Shown in pieces: positions 1 through 5,301 of a stretch of 8,952 bases of DNA. Made by a program: the position numbers and the translations under genes. The stretch lies in NCBI GenBank assembly GCA_035289145.1, contig DATDXZ010000100.1:1-8952 (forward strand), given 5' to 3'. The stretch comes from JACOVP01 sp035289145. GTDB taxonomy: Archaea > Nanobdellota > Nanobdellia > SCGC-AAA011-G17 > UBA489. Below the pieces are notes generated by a model, which worked only from the letters and a program-made list of their open reading frames with translations, did no database searches and was not told the DNA's origin. Every line of letters begins with the position of its first letter. The stretch's first letter is position 1.

Positions 1-1
1 C

Positions 2-88
2 GCAGACTTACCGACGACTTTGCGCTATGTACGAGAACAAGAAATGCATCATCTAGCCCAGGTTCACCTCAGAAGCCCCGCTCCGTAG
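2..88 (+). CDS. Possible 3' end of an unrecognised gene (partial)
   Basis: Frame 2 is open from the left edge to a TAG at 86-88 and would encode the last 28 residues of a protein, beginning ADLPTTLRYVREQEMHHLAQ and ending in SPAP. The amino acid mix (charged and aliphatic residues, no odd runs) looks coding. I do not recognise the family. The last four to five codons and the stop fall inside the GC-rich hairpin cluster, so the original C-terminus may have been replaced by that element. A rival reading is frame 3, which closes earlier at 54-56 (ending NKKCII). Frame 1 is also open, to 202-204, but reads through the hairpins into low-complexity AT sequence. Only more upstream sequence can settle which frame is real. 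Confidence 0.35.
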   Translation, partial: ADLPTTLRYVREQEMHHLAQVHLRSPAP

Positions 89-138
89 CGAAGCGGAGGA
101 GCCGACCGAAGGTCGGGCCTTTAGGCCGGGGAGGAGGT
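66..138. repeat. GC-rich cluster of three hairpins inside an outer stem
   Basis: ACCTC (66-70) plus CCCCG (76-80) can pair with CGGGG (127-131) plus GAGGT (134-138). Enclosed are three hairpins back to back: CTCCG 81-85 with CGGAG 94-98; CCGACC 102-107 with GGTCGG 111-116 around a GAA loop; and GGCC 116-119 with GGCC 124-127 around TTTA. The result is a compact four-way-junction shape in DNA or RNA. It is strongly GC-rich in an AT-rich neighbourhood. It could be a dispersed palindromic (REP or MITE-like) element, a transcript-end structure, or part of a structured RNA. I cannot tell which from one copy. Confidence 0.6.
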
Positions 139-372
139 CACTCATTCTTGTATCTTTTAATATATATTCTCCAGTATATATTTATAAATCTTTGGTATTT
201 TTAGTCGATGACATAAATAACGCATGGTATGCTATCGAATGTTTGTTCTTAACTAAGCACATAGTCCTAATGGGAAGAATATAATTTATGCATTACTTAT
301 ATCACTAACTACTTATACTGCCTATCTTATACAACAACACACTTAAAAAGCTCTGTTCTTTTATTTTTCTTT
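89..372. other. Intergenic spacer, AT-rich, no convincing gene
   Basis: After the hairpin cluster the sequence is AT-rich. It holds an inverted repeat AATATATA (159-166) / TATATATT (175-182) running into a TATA-like TTTATAAA (181-188). A weak hairpin follows: TCGAT 205-209 with ATCGA 234-238, and inside it GCAT 222-225 with ATGC 229-232. No open frame of useful length starts here. No tRNA, C/D-box or H/ACA signature could be confirmed. The TTTATAAA stretch could drive a small RNA or a long leader for the downstream gene, but nothing in the sequence proves transcription. Confidence 0.5.
343..350 (+). promoter_or_regulatory. TATA box for a leaderless sulfur-carrier transcript
   Basis: TTAAAAAG is centred 26-27 bases before the ATG at 373, the distance expected if transcription starts at the start codon itself. 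No Shine-Dalgarno sequence lies between them, only a pyrimidine-rich stretch, which fits leaderless translation. The box is weaker than the two TTTATATA boxes further along and lacks a clear purine-rich BRE. Confidence 0.45.
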
Positions 373-579
373 ATGAAAGTCCAGGTCTTTATTGAACGAA
401 CGAAGAAAATGACTAGCATTGATTTGCCAGCGAAAGCAACTGTCAAAGATATTTTCGCCAAACTCCAATTAAATCCTGTGACTGTACTGGTTACGAGAGA
501 CAATGCTGTTATCATCGAACAAACCCTTCTCAAAGACAAGGACAAGCTCACTATCTTATCTGTTGTTTCCGGCGGCTAA
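373..579 (+). CDS. Ubiquitin-like sulfur carrier (ThiS/MoaD/SAMP family)
   Basis: A 68-residue beta-grasp protein of the ThiS/MoaD/Urm1/SAMP/TtuB group. It starts with a short beta strand (MKVQVFIE) and has a helix region around residues 24-32. The middle strands read TVLVTRDNAVI, and it ends in LTILSVVSGG. The C-terminal Gly-Gly is the hallmark: an E1-like enzyme adenylates it and it is then converted to a thiocarboxylate that donates sulfur; in archaea some members are also attached to proteins. It ends one base before the ATG of the tRNA-thiolation enzyme, so the pair is almost surely one transcript. By analogy with TtuB-TtuA or SAMP2-NcsA it should feed sulfur to tRNA 2-thiouridine (inference). 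ThiS or MoaD roles are less likely because no thiamine or molybdopterin genes are nearby. No E1 enzyme is visible here. Confidence 0.85.
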   Translation: MKVQVFIERTKKMTSIDLPAKATVKDIFAKLQLNPVTVLVTRDNAVIIEQTLLKDKDKLTILSVVSGG

Positions 580-580
580 T

Positions 581-1507
581 ATGGCCTGCAAGAAATGTCC
601 TATTGAACCTGTGTATGTTTTACAGAATCACACATCTCTCTGCAAGCAGCATTTTATCAACTACTTTGAAAAGAAAGTCCTGAAAAATTTAAGAACTTAT
701 AAGATGATTGAGAAAGGAGATATGCTAGTCTCCGCGTTGTCTGGTGGAAAAGACAGCATGACCTGTCTCTACTTGCTCCATCAGTACTGCCAAAAACAAA
801 ATATTCCTATAAAGGCATTAGCGATTGATGAAGGGATTGAGCATTACAGAAAACAAACCCTGCGAGACGCTGCAACTTTTTGCAAAACTTACAAGATTCC
901 TTTAACTGTCCTCTCTTTTCAAAAGATGTTCGGCTTTACTCTAGACAGTTTTTTGAAAGATCATAAGATGAATCCCTGCACTGCTTGCGGTATTAGCAGG
1001 AGATATCTGATCAATCGCGGGGCAAGGGAATTAGGAGCTACAAAAGTGGCTACTGGCCACAATTTAGATGATGAGGCGCAAACCCTGCTCATGAACCAGT
1101 TCAAGGGAAATGTCTCTCTTTCTGCCAAGCTCGGCCCCATGACTGGAGCTCTATTGCATAAACAATTCATCAGAAGAATCAAACCGTTGTATTTCATGAC
1201 GGAGAAAGAAGTTGCACTGTATGCTGTTTTGAAAGAGTTTCCTGTCACGTTTGTGGAATGCCCTAATGCCGAAGGAGCTTTCCGATTACAAATAGGAGAA
1301 CTGCTGAATACCTGGGAGCAAAAATATCCCGGAACGAAGCAGGGGATTGTCAACTCTTTCCTGGAGATTTTACCGTCTTTACGCGAGCAATTCAAATCCA
1401 CAAGACAAACTATCGGCACTTGCGAGACCTGCGGAGAACCTGCTGCAAAAACTTTTTGCAGAACGTGTGAGCTGCTTGAAAAAATACAACCTGTTAAGAA
1501 GAAATAA
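581..1507 (+). CDS. ncsA: tRNA 2-thiolation enzyme, Ncs6/TtuA type
   Basis: A 308-residue enzyme that adenylates tRNA and replaces the C2 oxygen of a uridine with sulfur, in the TtuA/Ncs6/NcsA family. An N-terminal zinc site is formed by Cys3, Cys6, Cys21 and His24. The PP-loop ATP site SGGKDS spans residues 54-59. Cys133 and Cys136 (NPCTACG) with Cys227 (VECPNAEG) match the three cysteines that hold the 4Fe-4S cluster in TtuA. The TGHNLDDEAQT motif is at 158-168, and a C-terminal zinc site uses Cys281, Cys284, Cys293 and Cys296. The ATG at 581 is preferred over an in-frame ATG at 503, because the earlier start lies inside the sulfur-carrier gene and adds 26 residues ahead of the conserved N-terminal zinc site. 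It is in tandem with the sulfur carrier. Whether it modifies the wobble position of Lys/Glu/Gln tRNAs (Ncs6-like) or position 54 (TtuA-like) cannot be read from sequence. Confidence 0.9.
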   Translation: MACKKCPIEPVYVLQNHTSLCKQHFINYFEKKVLKNLRTYKMIEKGDMLVSALSGGKDSMTCLYLLHQYCQKQNIPIKALAIDEGIEHYRKQTLRDAATFCKTYKIPLTVLSFQKMFGFTLDSFLKDHKMNPCTACGISRRYLINRGARELGATKVATGHNLDDEAQTLLMNQFKGNVSLSAKLGPMTGALLHKQFIRRIKPLYFMTEKEVALYAVLKEFPVTFVECPNAEGAFRLQIGELLNTWEQKYPGTKQGIVNSFLEILPSLREQFKSTRQTIGTCETCGEPAAKTFCRTCELLEKIQPVKKK

Positions 1508-1521
1508 ATTTATCTTCTTTT
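1496..1521 (+). terminator. Possible weak hairpin/T-rich terminator after the thiolation gene
   Basis: AAGAAGA (1496-1502) can pair with TCTTCTT (1513-1519) across the TAA stop codon, followed by more T (TTTT at 1518-1521). A further T-rich run continues to about 1531. The stem is A/T-rich and weak; in archaea the T-rich tract alone could suffice. Confidence 0.3.
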
Positions 1522-1687
1522 GTAGGCTTTTCCTCGATGTTTGATATCTCTAATCTTGCATATGCATCTGAAGATCTACAGGACCTGCTTAATTGCATCA
1601 GATACTCTTGATTGGTGTTCATATTAGTTTTCTTATCCTCAAACTATTTAAATATACCTTTATTATTCACTTACTAGTAGTTACATT

Positions 1688-1702
1688 AGAAAGATTTATA
1701 TA
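1688..1702 (+). promoter_or_regulatory. Strong archaeal promoter (BRE + TATA box)
   Basis: AGAAAGATTTATATA combines a purine-rich BRE (to 1694) with TTTATATA (1695-1702). Fifteen identical bases recur at 4446-4460 before another gene. With the usual spacing, transcription would start near 1722-1727, at or just before the Shine-Dalgarno sequence, giving a leader of roughly 12-17 bases before the ATG at 1739. Confidence 0.75.
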
Positions 1703-1723
1703 GTAGTTTTACGTCTTTAGTGT

Positions 1724-1728
1724 GGAGG
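1724..1728 (+). promoter_or_regulatory. Ribosome binding site GGAGG
   Basis: GGAGG lies ten bases before the ATG at 1739 and fixes that start. It lies almost on top of the predicted transcription start, so the leader is as short as a Shine-Dalgarno leader can be. Confidence 0.6.
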
Positions 1729-1738
1729 AATTACTTAT

Positions 1739-2995
1739 ATGAACTTTAGTCGACGTCGCTTTTTATTCAAGGCTGGAGTAACTCTAGCAGGAGCTGGAGC
1801 AGGCTATGTCGCAGGGAAATTCGTCGGTAGTTTGGGCGGCTCTTTAGAAGCTGCAGTCACTGCTTTCTACAATGTTGCCCATGATACTTTAACTGAAATC
1901 ACCGGAGCAGCAGAGAGACAACTCCAAAAATCAGCAGACGATGTTCAAAGTTACTTGACATCTGTTGAACGCGATCATGCATCTGTCCAAAAATACTGGG
2001 AAGATATTGGTCTCTTAAGCGGCAAAGAAGCTGGAGAATTACAAAAGATTTTAGCAAAAGTTGAAGGCTACACCGAAGAATCTGATATTCAAGAACGATT
2101 AACGAGACTCAAAGATCGATTAACGAAACGACTTACTAATTTAGATCAAGGATTAGAACAGATACAACCAGAAGGATTACAAAGATTTAACGAATGGTTC
2201 AGCAGAAAAATCAAAGGAGAAGAACAAGGCTCTCGACAATCCTTAAAACATTACAAAGAACGGCTTGGCGCTTTAGTTCAAGTCTATGATATTAACAAAG
2301 ATAATAAAGTCGCTCAAACTGTTTTACTGAATAAAACCAGCGATTATTTCTTACAGACACAGCAAATTGTTGTTCAAAAAATCAATGATTATTTAGCAGG
2401 GAATCAATTTGAGTCTCCAGAGGAACGAGACTTCTTTGTTCAATTGAAGCAAGTCGCAGACGCAGATCTTAGCGGCAGAAACCTAGCGGACTATCTCCTG
2501 AATACCGGCAATTATTTCACACTCTTAGAAACTTCAGAACAAGTGCATCAACTCAAAGATAAGCTTGGCAAAACGCTGGATGATATTGTTACTCTGCAAG
2601 GAGCTTTGGATAAAGGTATTGAACTTAAAGACACTTTACGCGCAGCTAGCGATCAAGATCTTACTGCGTTAAGAAAGCAAGCTCAAGACTTGGAAGCTTA
2701 CATGACTACAAAGAAAGACGAACTTGTACAGGAAGGTTATGTTATTAACTATGAATTATTCCCTAAGATGCAAGCTTTGAAAGATGGTCTCTTACGAGGA
2801 CTAGACACTTTGAAAACAGTAAGCGGAGCTGTTGGGGCTGCTGTTGGTGCAGTAGGCATGTTTGTGCTTGCTGACAGGACTGTTAGTGGAAAAAGAGCCA
2901 CCAGACGAGAATTAATTACCTTACACAGGGACAATCAAGCACCCACAAGTTTAATAAATGATAAAAATAAACCTAAAGATGGAGGAAAACCATGA
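1739..2995 (+). CDS. Tat-signal coiled-coil protein with C-terminal membrane segment, unknown function
   Basis: A 418-residue protein I cannot assign to a family. Residues 4-10 (SRRRFLF) match the twin-arginine export motif and are followed by a hydrophobic Gly/Ala-rich stretch to about 37. Export by Tat, or retention as an N-terminal anchor, is therefore likely. Residues 50-360 are almost all helical and charged with heptad-like spacing, for instance ERLTRLKDRLTKRLT at 119-133, suggesting a long coiled coil. A Gly/Ala/Val-rich segment at 361-378 could be a membrane helix, followed by basic KRATRR and a hydrophilic tail. The protein may therefore be held to the membrane at both ends with a long external stalk (inference). 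It is first in a four-gene operon; its stop overlaps the CBS gene start (ATGA), so the two are translationally coupled. No catalytic motif is seen. Confidence 0.85.
   Translation: MNFSRRRFLFKAGVTLAGAGAGYVAGKFVGSLGGSLEAAVTAFYNVAHDTLTEITGAAERQLQKSADDVQSYLTSVERDHASVQKYWEDIGLLSGKEAGELQKILAKVEGYTEESDIQERLTRLKDRLTKRLTNLDQGLEQIQPEGLQRFNEWFSRKIKGEEQGSRQSLKHYKERLGALVQVYDINKDNKVAQTVLLNKTSDYFLQTQQIVVQKINDYLAGNQFESPEERDFFVQLKQVADADLSGRNLADYLLNTGNYFTLLETSEQVHQLKDKLGKTLDDIVTLQGALDKGIELKDTLRAASDQDLTALRKQAQDLEAYMTTKKDELVQEGYVINYELFPKMQALKDGLLRGLDTLKTVSGAVGAAVGAVGMFVLADRTVSGKRATRRELITLHRDNQAPTSLINDKNKPKDGGKP
2096..2129 (+). repeat. Heptad-length DNA duplication within the coiled coil
   Basis: CGATTAACGAGAC (2096-2108) recurs as CGATTAACGAAAC (2117-2129), 12 of 13 bases identical, offset by 21 bases. 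That is exactly seven codons, one coiled-coil heptad (RLT at 120-122 and 127-129). It suggests growth of the coiled coil by heptad duplication, though chance in a repetitive helix cannot be excluded. Confidence 0.5.
2981..2985 (+). promoter_or_regulatory. Ribosome binding site of the CBS gene, inside the upstream gene
   Basis: GGAGG is six bases before the ATG at 2992 and within the last codons of the coiled-coil gene. With the ATGA stop/start overlap it supports internal initiation coupled to upstream translation. Confidence 0.7.
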
Positions 2996-3372
2996 TTAAA
3001 GACTGTACGTTATTAGAAGCATTACATTGCGAAGAAACTGAAAGTGTTGTTGATGTAGCAAAGCAATTACGAGAACATTTAATCAGATATATTTATGTTA
3101 CTGATGCGAATCAGAAACCCGTTGGTGTTATTTCCATCACTGATATTAATAACCGAGTAGTTGCTGAAGGGAAAAATCCTACTACATTGCAAGCCAAAGA
3201 CATCATGACTAAGCCTATCCAAACGTTCGAAGAAACGATGGATGAAAAGCAAGCTTATGAGCAATGCGTCAAAGGCAATGTCGCTACTTGTCCTATCACT
3301 AAGCAGGGAAAATTAGTAGGCATGATTACTATTCATGAACTCTTACGGAGCATCACTCACGTTAGGAAATAA
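2992..3372 (+). CDS. Stand-alone CBS-pair protein
   Basis: A 126-residue protein made of two CBS motifs and nothing else. The first spans about residues 5-58, with YIYVTDANQKPVGVISITDI typical of the strand-strand-helix end. The second spans about 68-123, with DIMTKP at 70-75 and KLVGMITIHELL at 107-118. CBS pairs bind adenine nucleotides or S-adenosylmethionine and act as sensor modules. With no catalytic domain attached, this one probably regulates a partner in trans. The neighbours are the Tat coiled-coil protein (4-bp overlap upstream) and a hydrophobic protein (3-base gap downstream), which makes them candidate partners (inference). It has no signal peptide, so it should be cytoplasmic. 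Ligand and target cannot be deduced. Confidence 0.9.
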   Translation: MIKDCTLLEALHCEETESVVDVAKQLREHLIRYIYVTDANQKPVGVISITDINNRVVAEGKNPTTLQAKDIMTKPIQTFEETMDEKQAYEQCVKGNVATCPITKQGKLVGMITIHELLRSITHVRK

Positions 3373-3375
3373 CTT

Positions 3376-4041
3376 ATGAGCAGACTGAAGGAATTTGTCA
3401 CTGGAAGCTTGGATACTTTAATAGCTGAAGATAAAGACATTCAGAGACACTTTTCCAACGAGCAGGGACAACATTTAGATCCGAAAGGCTCAGTCTATCA
3501 AACGAGAAAAAGTCTGTTAGAAGAATCATTGAACAAAGCTTATGACAGTAAATTAAAAGCATATGACAAGAGAACTTTCATGCAACGCTATGTCGCAACA
3601 CCCTTACGCTATTTAGCTGGCGCTGGCTATGCTGCTGGCACTGCTCTATTCTTAACTATTCCTGGACCTGCTGGTTTTGGATTGACTGGAGCTGGAGTCT
3701 TAGCAGGATCCTTAGCGGACATGATTGATACTTATGCTTATGTCAAACATGGTCAAATGCAAGGACGAAGCGCTTTCGCAATCGCTGGAGAAGATTTAAT
3801 TACTAAACCATTAGCTTACTTGCCTATCGGTACTGGATTATTGGACATTTACAGAGGCAGACGCAAATTTGACGCCAAGATCTTGAAGCACTTACAACCA
3901 GAAATTCGCGATGCTTTAAGCTATGCTAAGGGATTATTCTTAGACAGAGTTTACACAGCGACACAAGAAAGAAAAGTCATACCCCTCCGTGCTTTACGTG
4001 ATGAACAGTATACTCCAATAGCAGTTAGACAAGCTGCTTAA
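3376..4041 (+). CDS. Hydrophobic membrane protein of unknown function
   Basis: A 221-residue protein. The N-terminal 70 residues are hydrophilic and helical. Residues 75-118 are Gly/Ala/Leu-rich and could form two membrane helices around a short PGPAG turn (about 96-100). A third, weaker hydrophobic stretch at about 141-158 ends in DIYRGRRKFDAKI, a hydrophobic helix followed by a basic patch. The C-terminal 50 residues are charged and amphipathic. I do not recognise a named family. It starts three bases after the CBS gene stop, without a clear Shine-Dalgarno sequence, so translational coupling is likely. Within the operon it may be the membrane component that the CBS protein regulates or that contacts the coiled-coil protein (inference). 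Confidence 0.8.
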   Translation: MSRLKEFVTGSLDTLIAEDKDIQRHFSNEQGQHLDPKGSVYQTRKSLLEESLNKAYDSKLKAYDKRTFMQRYVATPLRYLAGAGYAAGTALFLTIPGPAGFGLTGAGVLAGSLADMIDTYAYVKHGQMQGRSAFAIAGEDLITKPLAYLPIGTGLLDIYRGRRKFDAKILKHLQPEIRDALSYAKGLFLDRVYTATQERKVIPLRALRDEQYTPIAVRQAA

Positions 4042-4053
4042 GAGAAGAGATTT

Positions 4054-4374
4054 ATGAAAGACTACACGATCAGCACTAGTGATCATTCAGCTGAACCTCT
4101 TATTTATTTAGTCTTTGGCACACGCAGACCTAAAAACGGTGTTGGTGATACAACGACTATTATGCAGCCACCATGGGAAATATATGCATTTGATCCTTGT
4201 CAAAACACTTTTGCTCAAGCTGACTACGAAGACGGTCGATTAGTGTTTGCTACTCCCAACTCTGATGTGCTTGGAAAGCTTCGAAAATGGGTATTTGAGA
4301 GAGGCATCCTCAAGGCAACAAGCCCGAGCTCTGTCGTGAGTTTAGATGAAGTTATTAGACTCTCCATTGTATAA
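4054..4374 (+). CDS. Small orphan protein, last gene of the CBS operon
   Basis: A 106-residue, probably cytoplasmic protein without recognisable family, signal peptide or membrane segment. It begins with polar residues, has a beta-like stretch (LIYLVFGTR, 16-24) and aromatic patches (PPWEIYAFDP, 39-48). A likely helix near the C-terminus (LGKLRKWVFERGIL, 73-86) precedes a final SLDEVIRLSIV. It starts 12 bases after the previous stop behind a weak purine run (AGAGAAGAGA), so it is probably cotranscribed with the three genes upstream. A T-rich stretch follows the stop. It could be a small alpha/beta domain; I see no catalytic signature. Confidence 0.7.
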   Translation: MKDYTISTSDHSAEPLIYLVFGTRRPKNGVGDTTTIMQPPWEIYAFDPCQNTFAQADYEDGRLVFATPNSDVLGKLRKWVFERGILKATSPSSVVSLDEVIRLSIV

Positions 4375-4405
4375 CTTTTACTTATTTAATTCTTCCCGTT
4401 GGCTT
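4374..4405 (+). terminator. T-rich stretch ending the four-gene operon
   Basis: Pyrimidine-rich sequence directly after the stop codon (several TTT/TTTT clusters separated by single A or C, no convincing hairpin). This is the kind of tract archaeal RNA polymerase can terminate on. The following gene has its own promoter, which agrees with an operon end here. Confidence 0.3.
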
Positions 4406-4445
4406 CTCTTAGCTTAATTTGTTATTCCTTCTAAGTGATTAAAAC

Positions 4446-4460
4446 AGAAAGATTTATATA
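4446..4460 (+). promoter_or_regulatory. Strong archaeal promoter, leaderless geometry
   Basis: AGAAAGATTTATATA is identical over 15 bases to the promoter at 1688-1702. The TTTATATA box (4453-4460) is centred 26-27 bases before the ATG at 4483, so transcription should start at or within a base or two of that ATG. This also argues against the GTG at 4435 as start, because the box would then lie inside the coding region. Confidence 0.75.
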
Positions 4461-4482
4461 TCAGATTCTCTCTGTTTTTCTT

Positions 4483-5244
4483 ATGATTCAAACTTATACA
4501 GTACATTTTGGCAAAAGATTAGATGGACGATTTAGCGTGCATTATGAATCTTCTCTATCATATCCCTTATCACAAATTCTTCAAGATCTCGCCAGTGCTG
4601 AAAGATTAATCAGGTGTAAATTAGGTCCTGACCCTAAACCAAACAGACGGATAGATCTAACTCAAGATCAGATACGTTCTTGGAATGATAAGAGATCTAG
4701 ACAAAAAGATCACGACTTATTATACCCTTTAAAGAAAAAAAATCCTCTAGACTTAGATGATCGAGAAACTCAAGATAAGATAGGTGGGTGTCAAAAACAT
4801 AGAGATTCATGCTTTAGGGACGGACATACTGCATCAGATAGACTTGATGATAAAACTTTCAATCAATTCATTAAAGATGACTCTTATGGAACATTTGATT
4901 CGAATAATAAACCAAGACGTTCAGAAAACGATCACGACTTAATATTCTATTTAAAGAAAAAAAATCCTCTAGACTTAGATGATCGAGAAACGACTCCTAT
5001 AAGATTACCATCAAATACTGATACTGGTCTTGACAATATCTTATTACAGCCTGTAGTTGATCCAGACTTTTCTCGAGTTTTAGGAAGCGTTGCCAAAATA
5101 CTTGCTCTGCATCTTAGACTGCCCTATTTAAGACATACTTCCTTTACCCCTCAAGTTTCTTCAAGCATATCAGGAAGTGATGCTGATTTAGTAACTAGTT
5201 TTTTTATACTTTATAACGCCGCTAGAACTGTCACCAAAATATGA
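4483..5244 (+). CDS. Orphan protein with duplicated charged motif
   Basis: A 253-residue protein of no recognised family, probably translated from a leaderless mRNA starting at ATG 4483. Residues 1-45 look folded (beta-like start, then helix SQILQDLASAERLIRC). Residues 46-185 are rich in Asp, Lys, Arg and Asn and probably disordered. Residues 186-253 are again hydrophobic in parts (SRVLGSVAKILALHLRLP; SFFILYNAAR). The charged middle holds two copies of one motif, residues 76-96 and 150-170, both ending in LKKKNPLDLDDRET, encoded by 62-bp direct repeats. Cysteines at 45, 103 and 110 form no obvious metal motif. It stands alone: own promoter, and convergent with sufC 57 bases later. A lineage-specific or fast-evolving gene is likely. 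A decaying gene is possible but the frame is intact. Confidence 0.65.
   Translation: MIQTYTVHFGKRLDGRFSVHYESSLSYPLSQILQDLASAERLIRCKLGPDPKPNRRIDLTQDQIRSWNDKRSRQKDHDLLYPLKKKNPLDLDDRETQDKIGGCQKHRDSCFRDGHTASDRLDDKTFNQFIKDDSYGTFDSNNKPRRSENDHDLIFYLKKKNPLDLDDRETTPIRLPSNTDTGLDNILLQPVVDPDFSRVLGSVAKILALHLRLPYLRHTSFTPQVSSSISGSDADLVTSFFILYNAARTVTKI
4708..4769 (+). repeat. 62-bp direct repeat, copy 1
   Basis: Matches copy 2 at 4930-4991 in 58 of 62 bases: the first 12 bases (4708-4719) and last 42 bases (4728-4769) are identical and only an 8-base patch (4720-4727) differs. It encodes residues 76-96 of the orphan protein and includes an A8 tract (4735-4742). Confidence 0.9.
4930..4991 (+). repeat. 62-bp direct repeat, copy 2
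   Basis: Second copy, 222 bases (74 codons) after the first, so the reading frame is kept. The four differences lie in 4942-4949 and each affected codon changes its amino acid (Leu to Ile, Tyr to Phe, Pro to Tyr); none is silent. Confidence 0.9.
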
Positions 5245-5257
5245 AAACTAAAACAGA
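5236..5257 (-). terminator. Possible T-rich terminator after sufC
   Basis: Read on the minus strand, this stretch beyond the sufC stop has three TTTT clusters separated by one to four bases and no hairpin. It overlaps the last codons of the convergent orphan gene. Weak evidence. Confidence 0.25.
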
Positions 5258-5301
5258 CTTATTCAAAGTTCTCTATACATCGCCGCACAATAACAAACCT
5301 C

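Larger units (their letters stand above)
1508..1738. other. Intergenic spacer with promoter at its right end
   Basis: No open frame worth calling. There is a 6-bp inverted repeat, ATCTGA (1566-1571) with TCAGAT (1598-1603), enclosing AGATCT (1572-1577), but no RNA family could be recognised. The right end carries the strong promoter of the four-gene operon. Confidence 0.5.

Noticed and set aside
56..80. T-arm-like GGTTCACCTC suggesting a tRNA
   Set aside because: The invariant A of the T loop is missing and no acceptor, D or anticodon stem could be fitted around it.
148..204. 18-residue hydrophobic ORF from TTG at 148 behind AGGAGGT (132-138)
   Set aside because: The spacing of nine bases looks good, but the ribosome-site-like bases belong to the hairpin's outer stem, the start codon is weak and the translation is just AT-rich low complexity.
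503..580. Earlier ATG extending the thiolase by 26 residues
   Set aside because: It lies inside the sulfur-carrier gene in another frame. The conserved N-terminal zinc site begins right at the ATG of 581, so the extension is not part of the family's usual N-terminus.
961..1419. 152-residue minus-strand open frame opposite the thiolase
   Set aside because: Antisense to a well conserved enzyme; no regulatory signals and no recognisable domain.
1566..1603. Inverted repeat in the 1508-1738 spacer as a small RNA
   Set aside because: Only a 6-bp stem with a 26-base loop, no C/D or H/ACA boxes that fit, and no promoter directly upstream.
4435..4482. GTG start at 4435 for the orphan gene
   Set aside because: The TATA box at 4453-4460 would fall inside the coding region; the ATG at 4483 is exactly where transcription should begin.
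4708..4991. Two-copy repeat read as a minimal CRISPR array
   Set aside because: Only two copies, a 160-base interval, repeats within an open frame in phase, and no cas gene.
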